From Rotaria sordida (taxonomy: Eukaryota > Rotifera > Eurotatoria > Philodinida > Philodinidae), in assembly GCA_905250125.1 (NCBI GenBank), contig CAJNOL010000295.1:62001-126000 (forward strand): a stretch of 64,000 nucleotides of DNA, in the 5' to 3' direction. This document shows positions 26,224 through 35,511 of this stretch, piece by piece. A program made the position numbers and the translations under genes. The notes beneath the pieces were generated by a model that saw only the letters and a list, made by a program, of their open reading frames with translations, had not been told where the DNA came from and did not search any database. Positions within the stretch are counted from its first letter, which is position 1, and the number at the start of each line of letters is the position of its first letter.

Positions 26224-29200
26224 AAATTTTATAATTGAGTAAAATATTTTCGTTTTCTTTCTTATTATTAGATGTGCAATCAAAGCGCTTTTGTCATGTA
26301 CTACGCTTGGACGCGTCTAAATGTCCTTTTATGATTTGCTCTAACGCAAAAAAATATAAATAAATATATATATATATATATATATATTTCGTATTTTTTC
26401 TTCTCTCTTTTGAGAATAGTAAACGAGTTTTTATTTTCTATTGTATACCTTAATCCCTTCCTAGACTAAGTATTTGTTTCCAAGATTTATGTACTTCTCA
26501 TACACCGGTGTCTCTGTTGTTTGTTTTTCTTTCTATTTTAAGTTCTATTCATCATTGATTTTCATTTTATTCTCTTATAATACTTGTGTGATAAAGTCAT
26601 CTATCTGTCGCTGGTCTTTTAAACTTTCATTTTCTTTTGGTATTGATCTTATCTATATAGAAGAAGAAGAAGAAAAAAAAAACAAACAAACAAATTATTT
26701 AGTTTAAATTCGTTAATAATATTGTTTTTATTAAATATGTTAAAAATTAACTTTACTTGTTGTAGTTTTTTTTTTTCCTGTATTCATGTTTTAAGAAACA
26801 AATAAATGCCTTATATATTTGAAATAATTATACAATGACCTTATATAATCAGTGAAAATTTGCAAAATCTAAAAACAAAAAGATAATTAATTATAAGTAT
26901 GAAATAAGATGAAGACAAAAAATTTGGATAGAATATTTGTTTTCACCGCCATTCGATTCTATAATATTATTAGTTATCTACATTACAATGTCGAACAACA
27001 TAGTTCATTGCGTTCATTTTTATTGTCAATAACATGACATCTTCACCTAGACAATAATATGTTTTTCCTATGATTAGATGATAAATGGATGTAGTATTAC
27101 AAGGAGTTTGTATGTCAAATAATTATATACATGAATGCGTAAAAGGTTTTCTTGGAAATTATTCGTATAATTGCCTGAAAATATAATTGTTTTCAGGTTA
27201 TATTTATATCAACCGACTGAAGTTTATGCTTTAGCAATCATTTATATGACAACGTACTATATTTTTTTTTCTTTCTATTATGAAAATATTTTTTGCTAAA
27301 AATTTTTTTAGAATTTAATCCATATCTCAAAAGTGATAAAGAAACATTCATAAGTATTGAGAACAAATCTGTTTTTTGTTTTTGTTTCAATGACTTAGTG
27401 AATTGTTTTTCTTTTTAGATATTTATTTAAAAATTTTCTTTAAACAAATGCAATGAAAGGAATTATAAAGTAAATTAGATTTCTTTTTTTTTCGTGTTGT
27501 GTGTATTTTTTAATCTACTTTGATTTAATTGTAAATTTTAATAAATTTCAGTTAAGTATATCGTTCATCTTGGAAACTTGATAATTTTAATTGACATATA
27601 CGACATTTATAATTATTGAATGGAGATTTTTCTTTAATTTTACTTTGTTGAACTGTTTGAAGAACTTCAAAATTATATTTCTTATTTTTATCGAAGCACT
27701 TGTATTTTTCTCTTCAAATAAAAAATAAAAAATAAACTATCGAGTGACTCATTATGAATGACTGGCTTTACACTTACTTTAAAAATCAAATATACCATGA
27801 AATGTACCGTGAAAACCTCTGCACGATACATTAAAAATCTAATTTCATACGTGCATCCTTTGCTTTCAAAATGTATAAATTTTGATGATGCGTAAAAGAT
27901 AATATTTTAGTACACGACGAATTTTTTTCTCGTATTTCTTTGAGTAATGAGCTGTATTGAAGGCCATAATCGATGACCGATTTTAGACTACTTGATATAT
28001 GTATCGATTAAATTTTTTTCACTCACTCTGATGTTATTTGTTAGAATTACATAGGAAATTCATAATAATAAATTATATCTGTATAAATGTATCAGTTAAT
28101 AAAAATAAATGAAATCATAAACAATAACAGATAGCCATCAAACAATTCCGATCTTAATGTCCTAGATTATCATCTGTGGAATGCTATCGCCAATTGTATG
28201 CAATAAAATACAGTTAAAAACTATTATTCATTAACTGATTAAATAAGAAAAGAAACTCGTCACATATCAATCAATCATGTTATTCGCAACATCGAACATC
28301 GATCACAAAAGATCTTATCTATTTCGAAAACAAAAGATGCATATACGAAATTAGATTTTTAACGTGTTTTATGGTATGTTTGGTTTTTTGGAAAAAAAAC
28401 ACATACAGAAACCGACCATTTATTATGAATCGCCCGAAATTTACAATGGAAGAGCGTACAATGTAATTCGAGGGTATCGGATATATTCGGATTAAAGTAA
28501 CGGTCTTATCGGTAAACTAATAAATTTAAATTAATGAATTACTTATAATGTGTACGGACTAAGATATTCAAATAGTAAAGTATTTAAAGTGTATGTTTGG
28601 TGCTTATAAATAAAAATTTTATTAGGATTTCTTTTTTTCTGTCATAGTTGGATACAGCTCATCGAGTTACAAAGGGAAACAAATAAGTTCAAAAACAAAT
28701 ATTTTAAGACTATACGGCATCATTATTTTCAAATAAAGGAAAAAAATAGATCCGCAAATCTGGCTTTAGTAAAATTTATTTTTCTATATGAGAAACATAC
28801 TTTTGTAACTTCATTGAGCTTCATTCAACCATGATAAAAAAAACAAGAAAAATAAATCCTTTTAAAATTTTCAATTATTACCACACTCTATACACTATAA
28901 ATACCTTACACGTCGTGTACATCATAAGCAGCTTATATTTGTCATATGTTATTTTGTTGGTGAGATCTTTAATTTGACTTGAATAAGTTTAATGTTCTTA
29001 ATTTACAATAACATATTCTTCCATTGTTAGTTATTGAATACAAATTCTTATGACCGTCTTAGAAATATTTTGACAAGTCTAAATTCCATTCGAGTCATTG
29101 ATATAAACGTTCATGGAAAAGAATAAACTTTTATCGTGTGTATATATATATTCAATTTTCGTTTGTTTTTATATGCTTATAGGCAAACAAAAAACGGAAC

Positions 29201-29306
29201 TAAACAAGCAATAATATCAAAATACAAACGAAAAATGATGATGATAATGATTTATTTCATTTTATTTTATTTTTCTTTTAATTGAGACAAATGATATTTC
29301 GATGTC
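26224..29306. other. Intergenic, AT-rich, no gene recognised
   Basis: About 3 kb of AT-rich sequence between the AXH gene and the 3' end of the L27a gene. It includes an (AT)n run near 26365-26387 and homopolymer tracts. No coding exon, RNA gene or clear element was recognised. Confidence 0.6.
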
Positions 29307-29840
29307 TCATGCCAATAATACACAAGCACCGCCAGCAGCTTTTATTTTTTCTTCAGCTCGTCTTGAGAAAAATTTTGCCTTAATAATAAGTGGTTGTTTA
29401 GGTAAAACACCTTTGCCTAACACCTTAAAATAACCTGATCGTACAACATTAACAACAGGTACAACAGTAGTTTCTCCTTCACTATATTTTTCTTGTGAAC
29501 GTTGACTTAATAATGACCATAAACGATCAAGATTAACAGATGGACACCATCGACGATTTTTAAGTTTATGAAATTCACGTTGACCAACTTTACCAAAATA
29601 ACCCGGATGATATTTATCAAATAATGTACGATGATGATGAAGACCACCAGCATTACCGCGACCACCTGGATGTTTACGATGTTTACCAACACGACCATGA
29701 CCATGTGAAACATTACCTTAAATGTTTATTTTTTTAAATAGAAAAATTATTTGAAATATGTAATTTAACATACCGCGTAATTTGGTTTTTTTTGGTTTTT
29801 TATTTAATCGAGAATTGCGTGCTGAACCACGTGCTGCCAT
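29307..29840 (-). CDS. RPL27A: 60S ribosomal protein L27a (uL15)
   Basis: Two exons on the minus strand (29774-29840, then 29307-29716) are separated by a 57-bp intron and encode 158 residues. The sequence reads through the characteristic [60 protein letters not shown] and ends GGACVLLA, nearly identical in pattern to animal L27a. It is about ten residues longer than human L27a, the extra residues being a basic N-terminus ([15 protein letters not shown]). The protein is a component of the large ribosomal subunit. Upstream, a pyrimidine-rich acceptor (TTTTCAG, near 29875) and a GTAAGAAC donor near 30108 suggest a 5' UTR intron. It is divergent from the RalBP1-like gene. Confidence 0.97.
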
Positions 29841-30578
29841 TTTGTTGTTGCAAGAGAACTAATAGACGTATAATCTGAAAATAAAATTTCACTTTTTTTT
29901 GTTTTCTCTTCAAAGTTCTTATATCCTTATTAAACTGTATCATGTCTTGTACTATAGATACTAATTCAATCAACTCTAATAGAAGAAAAAATGAGCTTAA
30001 ATTGTTTTTCGTATAATCCATTTTTTATATGAAAAAAAAAATGAAGATTTATAAAAGACATTGGAATAGATAATAATGAACGAATTGATGATGAAGTTTA
30101 GTTCTTACGAAAAAAAAAAAACATGGACATTAATAAGCACAATAACCAACCAACATTGAATAAACCAATCAAAATTTTGTCATTCGTCAATATTGTCCTT
30201 TTCTTTTTTTGAAAATTTATATTTATAAGAAAAAAATATATCAATAGAAAAGTTTTTCCTATAAAAGTTTTAAAATAAAATAAAATGAATGCAGTAAGTT
30301 TTTATTGAAATATCAAACAGCGACATTGAGTTTAATTGGTTACTAACAATAATAACAATTTTTGCTATTTACTTGGCATCTAGCGCTACCTAACCGAGAA
30401 ATATTTCTTGTTTACCGATTGTTTTCACACAATTTTTATTATCTATTAATAGCTAATAATTGCTACGGTTGATTTGTAAATAGTTCTAGTATATTTACTC
30501 TTATTACATCGAATCATTTAATATGTATATAATTTTAATAAAGAATTTTGTTTTTGTAGATTTTCCTATTTGATAAAT
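29841..30578. promoter_or_regulatory. Shared divergent promoter region, L27a / RalBP1-like
   Basis: The two start codons face away from each other across about 740 bp. The L27a side appears to contain a 5' UTR intron, and the RalBP1 side has an acceptor (TTTTTGTAG) about 20 bp before its ATG. Promoter elements themselves were not recognised. Confidence 0.5.
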
Positions 30579-33500
30579 ATGAGTACATTATCAGATGATC
30601 GTGATCCAACAGAAGGTTTGTTTTTTTAATTATATGAATTTTTTTTTTTTTGAAAAGAATGATGTTGTTTTTTTTTAGGTGAAGATGAACGTGATCGTAA
30701 ACGAAAATTATTTTCAACAAAAACAAATGCATCAAGAGAAAAAAGTAGTACATTATTAATTGGTAATGAACCAAATGAAGAATCTTTAACAACTGCACAA
30801 GATTTTAAAAGTCTTTTAAGACCAAAGAAAAAAAATGGTTTTAAATTAATTAAAACAAAAACTAAAGTTTCATCAGAACAAAAAGAAAGACGATCAAGTA
30901 AAATATTTATTTAAATTAATTTATAATAATATTATTTTCTTGTGTTTATTAGGTTTAAAAGATGAAAAACGAAAATCAAAAACAAATCGTGATAGTGTTG
31001 CAAGTACAGCTGGTTAGTTAAAAGAAAGATTCGATAGACCAAAAATATTTTTTTGTTTTCGATAAAGAAAATATTTTATAAATCACACTTCATTACGTAT
31101 GTCTAGGTCACAAACTGTAGAAACCCTCGATATCATCTCTACCTACTTGATTTATTAATTATTAGGATAATAATCTAATAGGGTAATGTGCAGTATTAGT
31201 GTAAAATACTGTCAGTGAGTCATCGATACATGATTTATAGAGGTACTGGTTACATTGACATTCGCGTTCGTTACAACGTTCAAACACCAACTCTATCAAA
31301 ATATGCCATTTTTATAGCAGTGTACTTCAATGAACACTTGTGTAGAGGTGTAGCCAGGAATTCTCTAACGAGGATGTATACCAGCAGGACGATAATTTTT
31401 TTGTTTTGAGAAAAAGTTTTTTTTTATGTCTTTTCGCAAAGGAAAGTGACGTACAGACATCCACTCTGGCTGCGATCCTGCACTCGTATAGGTATGTGCT
31501 GATTTGGCAGTCAATAAACTAATACTACACATCCGTAATCTGATTGAAACATCATTATATTCTAGAAATTATAGATAATCAAACCTTCGTTATATAAATC
31601 TTTTATAAATTAAAATTTCTTATACTCAATGTACCCATGTTTATTTGTTGAGCAACAGATGGAACATTTAGAATAGGATGACTTCCTATTGCGGAGTGGA
31701 ATTCATCAAAACTTGGAATAGTTTTCAAGGATTTTAGCAAACGAGTCAATAAGATAGTTCGTACATTTTCATTGTACCGTTTTGTTGACGAGCTTTTATT
31801 TACACTTGTGTATTTAAAAAATTCAACAAAGTGCAAAGAAATATAAAATAGACAATTGATTTTTGGATATCTAGAGTCTTAATACAATTATACGTAGACA
31901 AAAGTCACAAATTTCTTCTTGAACGGAACTTCATGCAGACTTTTTTTTTTATTCTATTCTATTCAATATAATCTCGTTTTGAAATATTATCAGAATTATA
32001 AATAGACACAACATTCTTATAGCCATAGAACGTGATTATGATAATATATTTTTATAGCAATATGTTAGATATTTTAGCATCATTCAATTCAATTCAATAA
32101 TTGCATAAAAAAAAAACAGTTCAAATTTTTGTTAATGAAGTTTTTTCATTCATAAAATACATGTTTAGATAATGATGATCTTTTTATATTCGAAAAAATT
32201 GTCTTATAAAAATTTCTTCTAGGTTTAGTTGAACAACTTCGTCTTATAATAGGTTTATCATTAGAAGAAGCAACTAAACATAATCCATTACAAAATGATG
32301 ATCTTGCTGTACCACGATTTTTAGTTGATTGTATTAATATTATTGATCAAGGTATATATTTGAATATTGTTTTTTTTTTCTTATTTTATTTATTTATATT
32401 TTACATCTAAAAAACAAAGCTCATCCACAAGATAGTGTTTATCGACAAGAACCAGTAAAAATAAAACAACCAGCTGATCTTGAAAATGCTTTAAAACAAC
32501 CATTAACACCAGCATTTGCTGTTAGTTTACTTAAACGTTTTCTTAAAGAATTACCTGAACAATTAATACCACCTGAATTAAGTAGTGCAATATTTAAAAT
32601 TATTAATGATCCAAGTAATCAAAAATAGAATGTAATATTTCATAAAAAATTTACTTATTGGTTTTCATTTTTGTTAGATCCCGATTCAAATCGATTTATT
32701 GAAATTCGAAATCTTATACAAAAATTTCCTAAATCAAATCGTGATACAATGCGTTTATTATTTTTACATTTTCATGATATAATACATCAATCACAAACAA
32801 TGTCACCAACTCAAACATCATCATCATCAAAAAGTAGTGAATCATCATTTATACCTGTTACTATAGCAACATTAATTAAAAGTAAAGAACGTGCTGTTAA
32901 ATATTTAATTCAACATGCAACGGATATTTTCGAACGACCACAAGCATCATCAACACCTCGGTATGTTTTTTTAATAGATTATTTTGTTCTAAAGTAACTT
33001 TTTTTTTTTTGTTCATTTAGAGTATCATTAATTAAAAATGTTTCACGTTCTTCACTTCATTCTGAAACAATTGAGTAAATATACACGAATAATAATTAAT
33101 TAATAATTGTTGATGTTTTTATTTTTTCCAGAGAATTAGAAGCAGAATTAGTTAAACAAGAAGCATTATTAAATAAAATGCATGAAGAAATGCAAAAATC
33201 TCAACCTACATCATCAACATATGGAACAACAACACCAACAAATATTGATAAAGATAAAGAAGAACAATTATGGACTCAACAAAGACTTGTTACAGCACTT
33301 AAACGAAAGGTATTTTAATAAACAAAAAGCAAATGAATGAATTTTGGATAATACATATTCTGATCTCATATTGTTGAAAAGAAAAATTATTAATTTCGAT
33401 TTGTAATTAAAATAAAACAATAGATGCATGAAATATGAAAATAAACTGTTCTATGATTTGAGATCATTGATTAGAAGTTTCTATACTAGAATTGATAGTA

Positions 33501-35114
33501 TGACGCTCACAAAAATGAATATTTAACAGTTAATATTATTTCTGGTGAATAAAATAAGAATTATTTTACTTCAATATTAATTACTAATAAAATATTTTGG
33601 AAAATACTTTTTTTTTTCTTATTAAAAGATTAAACAAGAAACTCGTCGTTTGCAACAGAATCGTCTTTCATCATTTCTTGAACATTCAGCATCAACAACT
33701 GCTAGTGCATCACATCCTGAATCAAGTAATTTTGTTTATTATCAATACAAACATAAAATAAAACATTTTATTTTTTTTCTTTTAGCTTTATCACATCAAC
33801 CAGAAGTTATTTTAATTGTTAATAAACGAGAAGAACCATCAAAAACTCAACAAATACCTGGATCAAATGATGAAATTCCTAAAGTATCAACTGTTCCATT
33901 AAGTCCAAAACCTGTTCGACAACGTGAACAAAGTGGAGTTGAAACTGATGATGACGAATTACTTGGACAAATACAAAAAATTTTTGATAATAATGCTGGT
34001 ATAGCAGAAGAAGAATTATTAAAAGAAAAAATAACTGAAGCTCGTCTTCTTGCACGATGTAAATTTTCTTTTTCTCCTCTTCAATTAAATATATATATAT
34101 ATATATATTTTTAAATAGTAAAAACAATTTATAAATTATTTATGAATGAAAAAGAAAATTTAACAAAATTAGAACAACAAATGAATGATAAATCATCGGA
34201 TTTGTCCGTTATAACTCCAACAACAACAACAATAACATCAGAAAATGATATATCATCGAATCAAACTGTAGATATTTTACAAGAATTATTAAATACAATT
34301 AAACAAAATAATCAATTAGAGGTATTCGATAATATTTAATTAATAATCATTAATCAACGTTTTTATTTTTTACAAATCTATCGAAATATATTTATTGACG
34401 AGAAGAAAAACAGTATTTAGAAGATCTATATAATCTATGATATTTGATTCGAAGATAAAAAAACGCTGGTCACCTGGAATATCGATTTTCGACGTCAAAC
34501 TTTGCATGAATAAAGTTCTCAATGAGATTAGTTCATTAGAGAAGTTGTAACTTTTCTAGTATCTCGTATTCTGAGATATGAAATAATCAATGAATGAAAG
34601 CAAATTTACATCTCCAGAAAAGGAAATAATATCGAAAAACTAAAACTTACACTTTTTACTAATCTCATTGAGAACTGTGTTCATGCAAAATTTGAAGTCG
34701 AAAGTCAATTTTTCACGTGACCACAGCTTTTCTTTTTGAAAAATTCAGTAAAATTTCAATTTCTCAAAAATGAAAACCTGAAAAAACCAAACTATTCTAG
34801 ACTTTTCTATTACTCATCAAATGAACATCGTCTCAATTGAAAAATTTGAAAAACTAAATTCTCTAATCTCAATACATATGTAAACTAAAATATTAAATCT
34901 CAATTTTATTTTCTAGACAAAAATCGAAGCAATTAAGCGAAATATCGATAATGAAAATGAACGTATTGAAGAATTATGCATTGAATTACGTTTTGGAATA
35001 TTATCTAGCAAAATTCATCTTCAAAATAATAATAATAATAATAATAATACAAATTCATCACAATCACCATCAACTCAATCGGCTCCTACACTTGTTCAAG
35101 TGACTAAATTATAA
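30579..35114 (+). CDS. RALBP1: RalA-binding protein 1-like RhoGAP protein (RLIP76)
   Basis: Twelve exons join in frame (30579-30615, 30679-30897, 30953-31012, 32223-32351, 32420-32614, 32678-32960, 33021-33074, 33132-33309, 33629-33725, 33786-34058, 34119-34321, 34917-35114) for 641 residues. The N-terminus is basic and charged. A divergent RhoGAP domain spans about residues 106-300: GLSLEEATKHN, VPRFLVDCINII, SVYRQEP (possible arginine finger), then VSLLKRFLKELPEQLIPPEL. After residue 308 comes the diagnostic RalBP1 coiled coil: ELVKQEALLNKMHEEM and EEQLWTQQRLVTALKRKIKQ, matching the Ral-binding region of human RALBP1 (LLNCLHRDL, RLWEVQRILTALKRKLRE). The rest is coiled-coil and Ser/Thr-rich. 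Known role: Ral effector and GAP for Rac/Cdc42, linked to endocytosis. Introns 31013-32222 and 34322-34916 carry repeats. Confidence 0.87.
31210..31331 (+). repeat. Dispersed repeat family A, copy 2
   Basis: This second copy of the repeat seen at 15993-16109 lies in the 1.2-kb third intron of the RalBP1-like gene, in the same orientation. The strongest shared block reads AACACCAACTCTATCAAAATAT. Divergence between the copies is visible as scattered transitions and a small length difference near the 5' part. Confidence 0.8.
34469..34860. repeat. Foldback element, copy 2
   Basis: Left arm TTTGCATGAATAAAGTTCTC AATGAGATTAG (about 34484-34525) is the near-perfect reverse complement of CTAATCTCATTGAGAACTGT GTTCATGCAAAATTTGAAG at about 34656-34700. 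The right half, including GCAAAATTTGAAGTCGAAAG and CTATTCTAGACTTTTCTATT, is homologous to the right half of the element at 16145-16583. It lies in intron 11 of the RalBP1-like gene. It is probably a non-autonomous hairpin element. Confidence 0.8.
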
Positions 35115-35511
35115 CATCTCGTGAATATCTATAGCACTTGGAAAATAGTAATCAACATAAATATAAAAGTGCTTATTTTAACTCCAAATTAATTTTTTTT
35201 TTGTTTTTTTTCTTCTATTTCTTAACCAGAATTGTTTAGGTTTCCACTATAAAAGTCTATTTTTCGTGTATGTGTAACTTTGTATAGAAAACAAAAAAGA
35301 AAATAAAAGAAAGTTGCTGTTGTTTCTTTTTTCTTCTGCCTGTTAGTCAGTTCTCTTTATTTATATAGGTATATATATATAATATATATATATATATATA
35401 GCGTAATCGGGTACATTTTCATTTCTTGTCTTTTGTTTTTTTTTTTTTTTTTGGGAAAGATAAATAAAAGTATTTCTATCTTATATATATATATGAAAGA
35501 ATATATTCTAG
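35115..35511. other. Short intergenic region, RalBP1-like to BOLA3
   Basis: About 400 bp contains the RalBP1-like 3' end, an (AT)n run near 35370-35400, a poly-T stretch near 35433-35451 and, at its right end, a splice acceptor (ATATTCTAG) abutting the BOLA3 ATG. No gene recognised. Confidence 0.6.
35503..35511 (+). promoter_or_regulatory. Splice acceptor abutting the BOLA3 start codon
   Basis: The sequence ATATTCTAG ends immediately before the ATG at 35512. A cis 5' UTR intron or a trans-spliced leader would place the coding start at the first transcribed-exon base. No donor was identified upstream. Confidence 0.5.
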
